DNA of 64,000 nt from positions 56,477,259-56,541,258 of the forward strand of contig NC_087063.1 of NCBI RefSeq assembly GCF_963678635.1, in the 5' to 3' direction. The notes beneath the pieces are model-generated. The model ran no database searches. It had not been told where the DNA came from and saw only the letters and a list, made by a program, of their open reading frames with translations. The stretch is from Symsagittifera roscoffensis. Its lineage: Eukaryota > Xenacoelomorpha > Acoela > Convolutidae. Below are positions 11,650 through 21,829 of this stretch, one piece after another. The position numbers and the translations under genes were made by a program. Positions within the stretch are counted from its first letter, which is position 1, and each line of letters begins with the position of its first letter.

Positions 11650-12181
11650 TACAGTTCAGTTCAGTTTATCGACAAGAATAAGGTTTTTAGAAGAAACGTA
11701 AATCTATCCCAAAAATTGAAACCAATCATAATAGAACGGACGAGTTTCTGCACCCAGTTTGAAATTGGTACCGAAACTGGCAAGTTTCTCAAATTTAATA
11801 TAATCTCCCAGTCTAGCGAGCAACTTATCGTAGATCTTTCAGATTGGAGAGAACTTGAGAGTAAAAGAATTAGAGAATTTAGAAAAGAATTGGCTATGTC
11901 TAAGTCACCTTTGAGAAAACAGTACAGGTTTTCATATGATTCAAATGAAAAAATCTTTTGATGAAGACGTGGATCTGGGATACGGCAACAGTTTTCACAG
12001 ATCTGAAGAAGTGTTTCAGTCCCGTAAAAACTTCCCAACATGATTGGCGGTAAATTGAAACAATTCTTGATAGAAAGTACAAGAAAGAAAAGTTGAAGGT
12101 TCAACTGGATAACTTATTTCTGTTCAAAAAAAACGTAGTGTGGCAATTGAAGAAGAAAGTGACAACGAACTCAAAAATTAA
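11650..12181 (+). pseudogene. cassette gene A, unit 1, broken
   Basis: Homologous to the intact copy at 20,292-20,870. The initiator region reads ACAAGAATAAGG instead of ACATGAATAAGG, so the ATG is lost. An extra T after AAAAAATCTTT shifts the frame at about 11,960, and roughly 70 bp of the middle is missing. The end (ESDNEL then a TAA) is preserved in another frame. An upstream CTCCTACAG could be a splice acceptor joining a zinc-finger exon. Confidence 0.6.
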
Positions 12182-12435
12182 CTCAGTTTTTTATCTTTCT
12201 ACACATTTTTTCAAGTTTCCTACTTGTTTAAAAGTTGGCTTTAATTTTTATTTGAATTATATGTTTGTAATCCAAAACTTAGTTTATAAAGACTTATCAG
12301 GGCAAATTCCTAAGAGAACATTTTGAGACAGTTGATTATTTTATATCATAAGCTTGCCTAATGACTATTCGCAGAACCATGACAATCAATAAAAAAATCA
12401 ATAATCTTTAGCAAATCAAATTCATATTTCGAATT

Positions 12436-13026
12436 TCAAATTTTTCGAGTTCTGTCCAGAAATGGTGAACCATGAGTTTGTGTGGAAGCAAAATTTTGAT
12501 TAGAATTTAGATAATGTCTCTTGAATTTTTTCCAAATTGGTCGTTTTTTTTGCATTACGAGGTATCTTTTCGTCTCCTTTCCATCGTAAGTTATTTTGCA
12601 CTGCTCGACTAAGCTGATTGAATACTTCCCCGCTTGCTGTAACAATAATTGGATGGAACCTGTGATTAAACAATGTATAAAGACAGTCAATTTCTCGATA
12701 TATGTAATTATATTTATCTAACCTCGGCAAATTTGGCTAAAAAATGTTCCTATTAAAACCAATTGGAACTTACTTTTCTCAAAATAACATGAAAAGTAGG
12801 GGTACACACACATTAATCTTGGTTTATGATGTATTTTTCGTTAAACTCGTTGGAAACAGAAAAAAAAGCGATTTTTCGTTGTAACCTGATTAAAAGCTGG
12901 GAAAAGCTTTACCCATAGCAGCTGCCACTGGGAACAATGATTTATTAGAAAATTGTGGATTAATATAGGAGAAGTAACGCCTTCACACTTTCCAAATAGG
13001 AAATTTTCCATAAAAAAAAACGTCAA
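12436..13026 (-). pseudogene. cassette gene B, unit 1, two-exon minus-strand gene
   Basis: Exon 1 starts with ATG at 13,026 and ends at FPAFNQ|GTTACA (donor near 12,885). Exon 2 begins near the AAATACATCATAAACC homology (12,835) and contains LDKYNYIY, VTASGEVFNQLSRAVQ, IWKKFKRHYLNSNQNF and ASTQTHGSPFLDR. The conserved peptide across four units shows it is a real gene. This copy has a 1-nt frame change inside the Lys-rich stretch near 12,550. I recognise no domain. It is transcribed divergently from gene C, with the CArG/AP-1-like pair between them. Confidence 0.45.
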
Positions 13027-13041
13027 TAATTGGTACTACTT

Positions 13042-13067
13042 CCATATATGGAAATCGCGATGACTCA
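13042..13067. promoter_or_regulatory. CArG-box and AP-1-like site pair, unit 1
   Basis: CCATATATGG (13,042-13,051) is a perfect CC(A/T)6GG box, the SRF/MADS recognition sequence. TGACTCA (13,061-13,067) is the bZIP AP-1 core. The pair lies between divergent genes B and C and recurs in units 2-4. Confidence 0.5.
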
Positions 13068-13159
13068 TAATGTTTTACTTCTTTTTTCCTTAAATCTCAC
13101 AATCTTTCTCTAATTTCTCTTCATCTGATCAGTTTGTTCTTCAAAAACATATTAAAGAA

Positions 13160-13468
13160 ATGACACTAGTCCCAATTATAGTGAATTCTCAAAATATAAA
13201 ACGAAAATTGGGAGATCTGTTTGGTTTCTCAAATTCCTATAAGGGGAAAATTTATTATGAACCATGCTTTCAACTACTAAAAACTAATGATTTGGGACAA
13301 TTTGAAGCGTCTCAACAAGTCTATATCGGTGAAAAAGAAGGACAAAATCGACAATCCGGAATACCTATATTCACGATGCTGAAAACCTTGGACTCGTGCC
13401 TATATATGAAGCCAAATTTGGCAAAAAATCAACTATATCAGGAGCTCGATATCTGCCATAGAGTATAA
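13160..13468 (+). CDS. cassette gene C, unit 1
   Basis: A 102-aa ORF from ATG, with LGDLFGF, PCFQLLKTNDLGQFEASQQ and a C-terminal DICHRV. Compared with the other units the N-terminus is read in a different frame. The ancestral start appears to be ATGTA(C)TCAAGAAATGACAC, preserved at 17,494, 21,830 and 24,280, and absent here. I recognise no family. It sits 93 bp downstream of the CArG/AP-1-like pair and 18 bp upstream of gene D. Confidence 0.4.
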   Translation: MTLVPIIVNSQNIKRKLGDLFGFSNSYKGKIYYEPCFQLLKTNDLGQFEASQQVYIGEKEGQNRQSGIPIFTMLKTLDSCLYMKPNLAKNQLYQELDICHRV

Positions 13469-13486
13469 GAAAAAGCAACATACAAC

Positions 13487-13681
13487 ATGAGGAGGGTGAC
13501 ACAATCAACAAAGAACTACAGTGTAAGCAAGCCTCCCTATATTGAGAGTCGACTCTTCACTGCGAAAGGGAATGAAGCAATGAAACCAATTGCCTATGTC
13601 AACTATACTGTGAACAAATTCCAAGAACTGTCCCAAATTTTCGGAGACTTTATGTTTGTTGATATTTGTGAGCCTCAGTAA
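13487..13681 (+). CDS. cassette gene D, unit 1, 64 aa
   Basis: Starts MRRVTQSTKNYSVSKPPYIE and continues SRLFTAKGNEAMKPIAYVNY to FMFVDICEPQ. It immediately follows gene C and may be translated from the same transcript or be joined to it by splicing. Five copies exist in the array; this is the only one with both ATG and a full frame. Function unknown. Confidence 0.45.
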   Translation: MRRVTQSTKNYSVSKPPYIESRLFTAKGNEAMKPIAYVNYTVNKFQELSQIFGDFMFVDICEPQ

Positions 13682-14149
13682 AGCTTTGTGATGTTTTTAG
13701 TTAAGTAATTGTATTATTACTTGTTCAAAACTGTTTCTTGAAGTGCATATTTAGAGCTATGGTATCTGAGGAAAAGTCAAACAAAACATAAAGTTTAATC
13801 AAAATTGACACAAAACACTATCCAATTATCAACTCAATTTCCAGTAGTTGTTTAAAAAAAATACATTAAAAACTGTTTAATTACTGCTTTTATCAAATTC
13901 TTAGTAAAGTTTGTCTTATTTGAACAAAATTACAAGTAAGAAGAAATATTTAAAAGGAAACCTTATCCTAGTTTTCAAACTTCTGAATTTCATTGTTTGT
14001 TTTCAATTGGCTTAATTTAAAGTTTTCATTGGTCAAATGATTTTTTTTAAAAATAATTAGACTCTAAAGAGGGGGAAAAATGGGGATTATCATTACAAAA
14101 TAAAATCAAAAGGCTACAACAATTCAAGTTTCTCTGATTATTTCAGTAA

Positions 14150-14600
14150 AAATATGTTTCTATCAAAAGCGTTTTCATTGAATGAAATGGATGATTATCA
14201 ACATTTAAGGTTGAACTACTACAAAAACGAAAAGAGTGATGAACAGATGACGTTGATGGAGACTTTTTTAGTTTTACCTTGAATAAAAAAATACAGAAAA
14301 TTTTGTTTGAAAGATGGAGAGGAAAATTCAGAAAAGAAGAGTATTGCCAGATTTAAAAACAATGTTTTTGTTTAGAAGAGTTAACTCAGATTGACATTAA
14401 AAACAAAAAAACAACTCAGTAAAAAACAAAAAAATGGAAGCTTCTAAAAAAAAAACTTTAGCATGAGGAAATTCATTTTGATTACTGTTTTGAATTTGAT
14501 ACAAATATAAAATCTAGATTTTTCAGAATATCTTTTAATCTTTTAAAAGACTTCCGGTAATTTAAATTACAATATACCCAAAAAAAAGGTGAAAAGTTTT
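14150..14600 (+). pseudogene. cassette gene F, unit 1, decayed
   Basis: Matches the intact 58-codon piece at 18,520-18,696 (ACAAAAACGAAAAGAGTGAT, GAGAGGAAAATTCAGAAAAG) and its downstream second segment, but contains frameshifts and stops in both. Confidence 0.5.
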
Positions 14601-14837
14601 TTTTGGCATTTTCTTTTTGACCGGTTAGAAATAAATAAATTGAAAAAATTTTGATAGAAATTTCAAAATTTGAATTGAGTATCGAAAAAAAAATAATACA
14701 GACAGGAGTTCACACTTTGGTGTGATGTGTACTTGTTAGTTACGCTAGAAAAATTCATTGAAAATGATTGATTGGCAATATCATAAACATAGTTTTCTTC
14801 TGATCCACAAAGTATTTTAAATTCTGTGAATACTTCA

Positions 14838-15051
14838 TTCTGATTGGTTATTACCACGATATTAACTGTGAAGGAGTGCTCGATTGTTTAATATCAAAAT
14901 TATTGAAAAATCCAAGAGAAGTAAAGCTCAATTCTTATTGGTTGACATTAATTTTGTTGAACATTCCATGACCATTGAAGCTCGATTCTGATTGGTTGGT
15001 ATCAAGAAATATAAAATTTTCCTTATAAGTAATGCACGATTCTGATTGGTT
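14838..15051 (-). promoter_or_regulatory. four CCAAT boxes, unit 1
   Basis: TTCTGATTGGTT-like motifs at 14,838, 14,932 (variant TTCTTATTGG), 14,986 and 15,040. The complement AACCAATCAG fits the NF-Y consensus RRCCAATSRG. The last three are exactly 54 bp apart. Confidence 0.5.
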
Positions 15052-15095
15052 GAGAACAGAATTTTTGAAAACTACATGGTTAGACTGGGTACAAC

Positions 15096-15294
15096 ATGAG
15101 GAGGGTGTGTGTCACAATCAATCAAGAAGTACAGTGTAAACAAATCTCCCTACATTCAGAGTCGACTCTTCATTGCAAAAGAGAATGAAGCATTGAAACA
15201 AGTTGTCTATGTCAACTATACTTTGAACGAACTCAAAGAACTGTCCTATGTTTTGGGAGATTTTATGTTTGATGATAATTGTAAGCCTCAGTAA
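15096..15294 (+). CDS. extra copy of cassette gene D in unit 1
   Basis: A second D segment directly follows the CCAAT block (junction near 15,090) where other units continue toward the zinc-finger exon. It is open as VTQSIKKYSVNKSPYIQ...FMFDDNCKPQ from 15,109. The ATG at 15,096 is out of frame because of extra GT dinucleotides, so expression is doubtful. Its position shows a recombination event that removed the 5' half of the zinc-finger exon. Confidence 0.4.
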
Positions 15295-15489
15295 TGCTTC
15301 GTGATGTTTTATTTTTTGGTAACTGAAATACAATTGGTTCAAAACTATTTCTTGAAGTGCACATTTAGAGCTAGGGTATCTGAGGAAAAGTCAGACAAAA
15401 CATAACATTTAATCAAAATTGACATAAAACACAATCCAATTATCAATTGATATTACAGGAATTGTTTAAGAAAAAACATTAAAATTAAA

Positions 15490-15672
15490 GTGTTACAATT
15501 GTGTCTTTATAAATATAGCAGCAAGGAATTCAATAATCATATCGAGAAGAAGCATAATATTTGTCAACATAATGTTAATTTATGTGCCCAGCAGTCTGGA
15601 AACACACGCCAAGAGAAGGTAAAAATAATATCTTTTTATCAAGAACTTAAGAGAAAAAAGTTTGAATTGTAA
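15490..15672 (+). pseudogene. zinc-finger exon (H), unit 1, 5'-truncated
   Basis: Keeps YSSKEFNNHIEKKHNICQHN and LCAQQSGNTRQEK|GTAAAA (a donor-like end), but lacks the ATG and the Cys/His core present at 19,569 because the D copy replaced it. Confidence 0.55.
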
Positions 15673-16067
15673 TATTTACTGAATCTGAAATTTGTAAAAA
15701 ACTAATGTAAAAAAAAACTATTGAAAATTTTACAGTTTGTTCATCACTTGATCATTTTTTTTGGGATTGATGCAAAAAAACTGTTGGTTTTAGTTAAATA
15801 TCTAGTTTTTTCAAGTTAAAGTAAAGATACTCAAACAAAGTTGTTATTAATAGAATTAATTTTCAAGGAAATTCATTTTTTTTAAAAACTTTCCGAAATA
15901 AGCTTCACTTCAACGAAAAAATATTATTCTAAAAAACTCTTTCGAAACAATTGAAAAATTTTTGAGTGAGTTCAGATTTGTTTAGAGAATTCAGCAAAAT
16001 TTACAGCTGAAAATGATATGTTTCATTTTTTTTGAAAATCTGCTAGAGTTCAGTTCAATTTATCGAC

Positions 16068-16655
16068 ATGAATAAGGTTTTTAGAAGAAACGCAAATCTG
16101 TCCCAGAAATTGAAACCAATCATAAGAGAACGGGCGAGTTTCTGCATCACGTTTGAAATTGGTACCAAAACTGTCAAGTTTCTCAAACTTAACAAAATGT
16201 CCCGGTCTAGTGAGCAAAGTATCATTGATCTTTCAGAAGGTAGAGAACTCGAGAATAGATAAATAGAGAATTTAGAAAAGAATTGGCCATGTCTAAGTCA
16301 CCATTGAGAAAAAAGTACGGGTTTTTTCGGGTTTTCGTTTAATTCAAAGGGAAAAATCTTATGATGAAGATGTGGATCTGGGATACGGAAATAGTTTTCA
16401 TTTGCTTACAAGTGAATTTATACAACAATGACTGTTTTTAAAAAAAAATGGTTGAATTTGACATCTTCTACAGAGATCAGAAGAAGTGTTTCAATCCCCT
16501 AAAAATTTCCCAACATGACTGGCGAAAAATTGAAACATTCATGATAGAAGGTATAAGAAGCAAAAATTGAAGGATCAACAGGATAACTTAGCTCTGTTCA
16601 GAAGAAAACATAGTTTAGCACTTGAAGAAGCAAGTGACAACGAACTCGAAAAGTA
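16068..16655 (+). pseudogene. cassette gene A, unit 2, broken
   Basis: ATG is present and the first 64 codons read through, but a TAA (16,260-16,262) replaces the Lys of ESKRIREF. Downstream frameshifts occur before the conserved end near 16,655. Confidence 0.6.
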
Positions 16656-16909
16656 ACTCAGTCTGTTTGTCCTTTTACACATTTTGTAAAGTTTTCTACT
16701 TGTTTGTAATTTGGATTTTTTTTCATTTGAATTAATTGTTTCTAATACAAAAGTTAGTTTTAAAGGACATTGTGAGAGAAGATTGAGACAGTTGATTATT
16801 TCATCACAAAGCTCACCTAATCACTATTCACAGAACCATGACAATCAATAAAACCATGACAATCATGACAATCAAAAATCTGCAACAAATCAGATTCATA
16901 TTTTGAATT

Positions 16910-17355
16910 TCAAATTTTTCGAAATCTGTCCAGAAAGGCTGAACCATGAGTTTGTGTGGAAGCAAATTTTTGATTAGAACTTAGATAATTTCTCTTGAAT
17001 TTTTTCGAAATTAGTCGTTTCTTTGCAATACTAGGTACCTTTTCGTCTCCGTTCCATCGTAAGTTACGCTGAACTGCTCGACCAAGCTGATTGAATACTT
17101 CTCCGCTTGATGTAACAGTACTTGAATTGAATCTGTGTTTAAACAATGTGTAAAGACAGTCAATAATCTTGGTTTATGATGTATTCTTCGTAAAACTCTT
17201 TGGAAACAGAAAAAAAAACGATTTTTTACTGTAACCTGAATAAAAACTGGGAAATGCTTGACACATAATAGCTGCCACTGGGAAGAATTTTTTTGCAGAA
17301 AATTGTGGATTTATATAGGAGAAGTAACGCCTTTGCACTTTGCATTTGGGAAAAC
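16910..17355 (-). pseudogene. cassette gene B, unit 2, internally deleted
   Basis: Exon 2 retains SSGEVFNQLGRAVQRNLRWN through ASTQTHGSAFLDR. About 90 bp is missing between CAATGTGTAAAGACAGTCAA and TAATCTTGG (near 17,163), which removes the start of exon 2. The exon 1 homology with its GTTACA donor follows at 17,240-17,355. Confidence 0.45.
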
Positions 17356-17388
17356 TTCATATAAAACCGTCAATATTTAGTACTACTT

Positions 17389-17414
17389 CCATATATGGAA
17401 ATCGCAGTGACTCA
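17389..17414. promoter_or_regulatory. CArG-box and AP-1-like site pair, unit 2
   Basis: CCATATATGG (17,389-17,398) and TGACTCA (17,408-17,414), same spacing as in unit 1. Confidence 0.5.
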
Positions 17415-17493
17415 TAATGTTTACTTTTATTTTCCTTTAATCTCAAAATCTTTTCTCTTATTTCTTCGTATCTGGTCAGTTTGTTCTTTTAAA

Positions 17494-17821
17494 ATGTACT
17501 CAAGAAATGACACAAGTCTGACTTATATTGAATTCTCAAAATATCAAACAAAAATTGGGAGATCTGTTTGGTTTCCAAAAATCCTACGAGGGGAAAAATT
17601 ATATTGAACCATGCTTTCAACTACTAAAAACTAATGATTTGGGACAATTTGAAACTTCTCAACAAGCCTATCTCAGTGAAAAAGAAGGAGAAGCAATAGT
17701 GACAATCCGGAATACCGTTATTCACGATGCTGAAAACCTTAGACTCGTACCTATATATGAAGCTAAATCTGGCAAAGAATCAAGTATGGATCAGGAGCTC
17801 GACTTCTGTAATAGAGTATAA
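17494..17821 (+). pseudogene. cassette gene C, unit 2, one frameshift
   Basis: ATG at 17,494 opens MYSRNDTSLTYIEFSKYQTK to VWFPKILRGEK. One extra base near 17,595 then shifts the frame. The other frame carries the remainder: PCFQLLKTNDLGQFETSQQA, RNTVIHDAENLRLVP, and a DFCNRV end. Without that base the protein would be about 108 aa, the inferred family length. Confidence 0.5.
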
Positions 17822-17835
17822 GACAGAGCAACATA

Positions 17836-18035
17836 CAACAAGAGGAGGGTGTGTGACACAATCAATCAAGAAGTACAGTGTAAACAAATCTCCCTACATT
17901 CAGAGTCGACTCTTCACTGCAAAAGAGAATGAAGCATTGAAACAAGTTGTCTATGTCAACTATACTTTGAACGAACTCAAAGAAGTGTCCTAAATTTTGA
18001 GAGATTTTACGTTTAATGATAATTGTAAGCCTCAA
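17836..18035 (+). pseudogene. cassette gene D, unit 2, broken
   Basis: The ATG is AAG here, and a TAA interrupts the frame after LNELKEVS. The body VTQSIKKYSVNKSPYIQ is otherwise preserved. Confidence 0.5.
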
Positions 18036-18519
18036 AATGCTTTGTGATGTTTTATATTTTTCATAATTGAAATAGTATTGGTTCAAAACTATTTCTTGAA
18101 GTGCTCATTTAGAGCTAGGGTATCTGAGGAAAAGTCAGACAAAACTTAACATTTAATCAAAATTGACAAAAAACACCATCCAATTATCAGTGTATATTCC
18201 AGTAATTGTTTAAGAAAATACATTAAAATCTGTTTAGTTACTGCTTTTATCAAAATTTTAGTAAAGTTTGTCTTACTTGAACAAAATTACAAGCAAGAAG
18301 ATATATTTAATTGAAAGCATTATCCTTTGTTTTCAAACTTCTGAATTTCCTTGGTTGTTTTCAATTGGCTTAATTTAAGATTTTGATGGGTCACAAGAAT
18401 TTTTTAAAACTAATTAGACTCTAAATAGGGGAAAAATTATGGGGATTGTTATTACAAAATAATTTTAAAAGGATACAACAATTCAAGTTTCTTTGCTCAT
18501 TTCAGTAACATCGTTTTCA

Positions 18520-18985
18520 ATGTCTGAAAAGCATTTTTATCAGATTTTATGGTTGAAGTACTACAAAAACGAAAAGAGTGATGGACAGATGACGTTGATT
18601 GAGATTGTTTCAGTTTTTCCTTGTATAGAAATACAGAACATTTTCTTTGAAAAATGGAGAGAAGAATTCAGAAAAGATGAGTACTGCCAAATTTAACAAC
18701 AATAAATTGAATTAGAAGCGTTAACTCAGGTTGAGTGGTCAATCAGTAAAAAATTTAAAAAAGGAAGAGTCTATGAAACAAAAGTTTAAGATGAGGAAAT
18801 TCATTTTGATTACTGTTTTGAATTTGATGCAAATATAAAACCTGTATTTGCCAGAATAACTTTTAATCGATTATCCAAATTCAAGAGACTTCCATTAATT
18901 TATATTACATTATACCCAAGAAAAGTGATGACAAATATTTTTTGGATTTTTCTTTTTCACTGGTTAGTTATAGAACAAATTGGAA
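18520..18985 (+). CDS. cassette gene F, unit 2 (two segments)
   Basis: Segment 1 (18,520-18,696) starts with ATG just after a TTTCAG acceptor-like site. It reads MSEKHFYQILWLKYYKNEK to FRKDEYCQI and a TAA. Segment 2 (about 18,719-18,985), separated by about 20-35 bp, reads ALTQVEWSISKK, GRVYETKV, a stop, then DEEIHFDYCFEFD and LPLIYITLYP. The second segment is better preserved at 25,498-25,749. The link between the two is unclear: a very short intron, readthrough, or a conserved stop. No known domain. Confidence 0.4.
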
Positions 18986-19151
18986 AAATTCTGATCGAAA
19001 TTTCAAAATTTGAATTGAGTATCGAAAAAAGAAAATAAACCAGACGGAGTTCTCACTTTGGTGTGAAATGTACTTGTTAGTTATGATAGAAAATCTCATT
19101 GAATGTTTATGAAACTGCGGAATCAAAGTATTTTAAAATCTGTGAATACTT

Positions 19152-19355
19152 CATTCTGATTGGTTATTACCACGAGTATTACCTCGCTTGTTTGATATTA
19201 AAATTATTGAAAAATCCAAGAGAAGTAAAGCTCAATTCTGATTGTTGACATTAAATATGTTGAACACTCCATGACCATTGAAGCTCGATTCTGATTGGTT
19301 GATCTCAAGAAAGATAAAAATTTTCCTTATAAGTAATGCACGATTCCGATTGGTT
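19152..19355 (-). promoter_or_regulatory. four CCAAT boxes, unit 2
   Basis: TTCTGATTGG at 19,152, a variant TTCTGATTGTTG at 19,236, TTCTGATTGG at 19,289 and TTCCGATTGG at 19,344. The block ends about 215 bp before the zinc-finger ATG, as expected for its promoter. Confidence 0.5.
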
Positions 19356-19568
19356 TAGAACAGAATTTTTGAAAACTACATGGTTAGACTGGATGCTTTT
19401 TACGGCTGATTAGCAGATCCAATCTGTTTTTCTTTCACAATATAAGCAATTGGTTGATAAGTTTGCAGTTTTAATTTACTTTTATTCACTTGAGAGGCTA
19501 TTCAAGTCTTCGTATCTCAAAATTTGGGACATTTTAAATCTCCCATTGTTCTTTTTTTATTTTTTGAG

Positions 19569-19868
19569 ATGCCGTCACTGAATAAAAATGAAAAAATTGC
19601 ATGTCTTAAATTTGGCAAGGAATACACAGGTGAAGATGCGTCAAGACATTGTAAGCACTGTGGCTTTTTTAAATGTTACAGTTGTAACTTTTATACATAT
19701 AGCAGCGAGGAATTCAATAATCATATCGAGAAGAAGCATAATAATTGTCAACATAATGTTAAATTATGTGCTCAGCAGTCTAGACACATACTCCAAGAGA
19801 AGGTTGAAATAATACATTTTTTAAAAAAAAACCTAGGAGAAAAATTTTTGAATAATAAATTTTACTGA
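19569..19868 (+). CDS. zinc-finger exon/gene H, unit 2
   Basis: ATG at 19,569 opens MPSLNKNEKIACLKFGKEY, then RHCKHCGFFKCYSCNFYTYS and EFNNHIEKKHNNCQHNVKL. This is homologous along its first 60 residues to the N-terminus of the PolB pseudogene at 7,806 (MPALNRNEKAKCEVFGKEYS). The short upstream sequence TTTAAATCTCCCAT is shared too, so the exon is a copy of the polymerase gene's 5' end. The first finger is altered (CLKF rather than CLEC as at 26,391). In units 1 and 5 the exon ends at AAGAGAAG|GTAAAA; here GTTGAA replaces the donor. Splicing to gene A, 400 bp downstream, would give a zinc-finger-A fusion; that is inference. Confidence 0.5.
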   Translation: MPSLNKNEKIACLKFGKEYTGEDASRHCKHCGFFKCYSCNFYTYSSEEFNNHIEKKHNNCQHNVKLCAQQSRHILQEKVEIIHFLKKNLGEKFLNNKFY

Positions 19869-20291
19869 ATCTGAAAATTCTATACAAAAAATGTAAAAAA
19901 AGTCTTCTAAAAATTTTACAGTTTGTTCATCACTTTTCTTGATCTGTCATTTTATTTTTTGAGATTGTTGAAAAAAATTGTTAAATTAGTTTTAGTTAAA
20001 TTGCTAGTTTTTTAAATCTAAGTAAAGATACTCAAACAAATTTGTGATTAAAAGGAACAGTTTTCAAGGAAATTCTATTTTAAAAAAAAAAAAAACATTT
20101 CAAAATAAGCTTCAGTTCAACGAAAAATTATTTTTCTACAAAACCCTTTCTAAACAATTAAAGTCAAACAAGTGTTGGAAAAGTTTTGATTGAGTTCGTA
20201 TTTTTTTAGAGAATTCATCAAAATTTACAGCTGAAAATATAAAGTTTCAATTTACTTGAAAATCTCCTAGAGTCCAGTTCAATTTATCGAC

Positions 20292-20870
20292 ATGAATAAG
20301 GTTTTTAGAGGAAACATAAATCTATCCCAAAAGTTGAAATCAATCATAATAGAACGGGCGAGTTTGTGCATCCAGTTTGAAATTGGTACCAAAACTGTCA
20401 TGTTTCTCAAATTGAAAAAAATCTCCCAGTCTAGTGAGCAAATTATCGTAGATCTTACAGAATGGAGAGAACTCGAGAGTAAAAGAATTAGAGAATTTAG
20501 AAAAGAATTGGCTAGGTCTAAGTCAATATTGTTAAAAAAGTACGGAATTTCATATGATTCAAATGAAAAAATCTTTGATGAAAATGTGGATCTGGTATAC
20601 GAAAACAGTTTTCATTTGCTTACAAGTGAACATTTACAACAAATGACTGTTTTTAAAAAACTGATTGCAATTGACGTCTTCTACAGAGATCCGAAGAAAT
20701 GTCTCAGTCCCCTAACAAATTCCCAACATGATTGGCAAAAAATTGAAACAATTCGTGATAGAAAGTACAAGAAAGAAAAGTTGAAGGTTCGACAGGAAAA
20801 CTTAGCTCTGTTCAGAAGAAAACATAGTGTGGCACTTGAAGGAGAAAGTGACAACGAACTCGAAAATTAA
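20292..20870 (+). CDS. cassette gene A, unit 3, intact 192-aa copy
   Basis: The only full-length A copy. It starts MNKVFRGNINLSQKLKSII and is charged throughout, with WRELESKRIREFRKELARSK (probably helical), HLLTSEHLQQMTVFKKLI, FYRDPKKCLSPLTNSQHDW and an acidic C-terminus ESDNELEN. A TAGAGTCCAG acceptor-like site lies 21 bp upstream, in keeping with an exon that could also be entered by splicing from H. I recognise no domain. Units 1, 2, 4 and 5 carry broken copies, so selection for function is weak or recent. Confidence 0.55.
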   Translation: MNKVFRGNINLSQKLKSIIIERASLCIQFEIGTKTVMFLKLKKISQSSEQIIVDLTEWRELESKRIREFRKELARSKSILLKKYGISYDSNEKIFDENVDLVYENSFHLLTSEHLQQMTVFKKLIAIDVFYRDPKKCLSPLTNSQHDWQKIETIRDRKYKKEKLKVRQENLALFRRKHSVALEGESDNELEN

Positions 20871-21124
20871 CTCAGTTTTTTGTATTTTTACACATTTTTT
20901 CAAGTTTCCTAGTTGTTTTTAAGTTGGGTTTTTTTTTATTTGAATTAATTGTTTCTAATCCAAAGCTTAGTTTTTAAAGCCTTGTCAGGGCAAACTACTT
21001 AGAGAACATTGTGGGATAGTTGATTATTTTATCACACAGCTTACCTAATCACTATTCACAGAACCATGACAATCAATAAAACAATCAATAATCTTCAACA
21101 AATCAGATTTTTTTTTTGATTTTC

Positions 21125-21700
21125 AATTTTTTCGAATTTTGTCCAGAATTACTGAACCATGAGTTTGTGTGGAAGCAAGTTTTTGATTAGAACTTAGATA
21201 ATGTCTCTTGATTTTTTCCAAATTAGTCGTTTCTTTGCAATACTAGGTATATTTTCGTCTCCGTTCTATCGTGAGTTATGTTGAACTGCTCGAGTAAGCT
21301 GATTGAATACTTCTCCGCTTGATGTAACAATACTTGAATGGAATCTGTGTTTAAACAACTTATAAAGACAGTCATTTTCTTAAAATATGTAATTATATTT
21401 ATCTTATCTCTGCAAAATTTGGCTACAAGATGTTCCTATTAAAACCAATTGGAACTTAAAATTCTCCAAAGAACATGGAGAATTAGGGGTAGACACACAT
21501 AAATCTTGGTTTATGATGTATTTTTTGTAAAATTCGTTGGAAACAGAAAAAAAAGCGATTATTTACTGTAACCTGAATAAAAGCTGGGAAAACTTTTAAC
21601 ATAGTAGCTGCCACTGGGTAGAATTGTTTTTACAGAAAAATGTGGGTTTTTATACGAGAAGTAACGCCTTCACACTTTCCATTTGGAAAATTTCATATAA
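21125..21700 (-). pseudogene. cassette gene B, unit 3, decayed
   Basis: The DNA aligns with the unit 4 copy, including the deletion in the TCTCTTGATTTTTTCC stretch that truncates the C-terminus. Additional substitutions interrupt the frame. Confidence 0.4.
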
Positions 21701-21724
21701 AACCGTCAATATTTGATACTATTT

Positions 21725-21750
21725 CAATATATGGAAGTCGCGATGACTCA
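21725..21750. promoter_or_regulatory. CArG-like and AP-1-like pair, unit 3
   Basis: CAATATATGG (21,725-21,734; one base off a perfect CArG box) and TGACTCA (21,744-21,750). Confidence 0.4.
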
Positions 21751-21829
21751 TAATGTCCACTTCCATTTTCCTTTAACCTCAAAATCTTTTCCCTCATTTC
21801 ATTTCATCTGATCAGTTTGTTCTTCAAAA

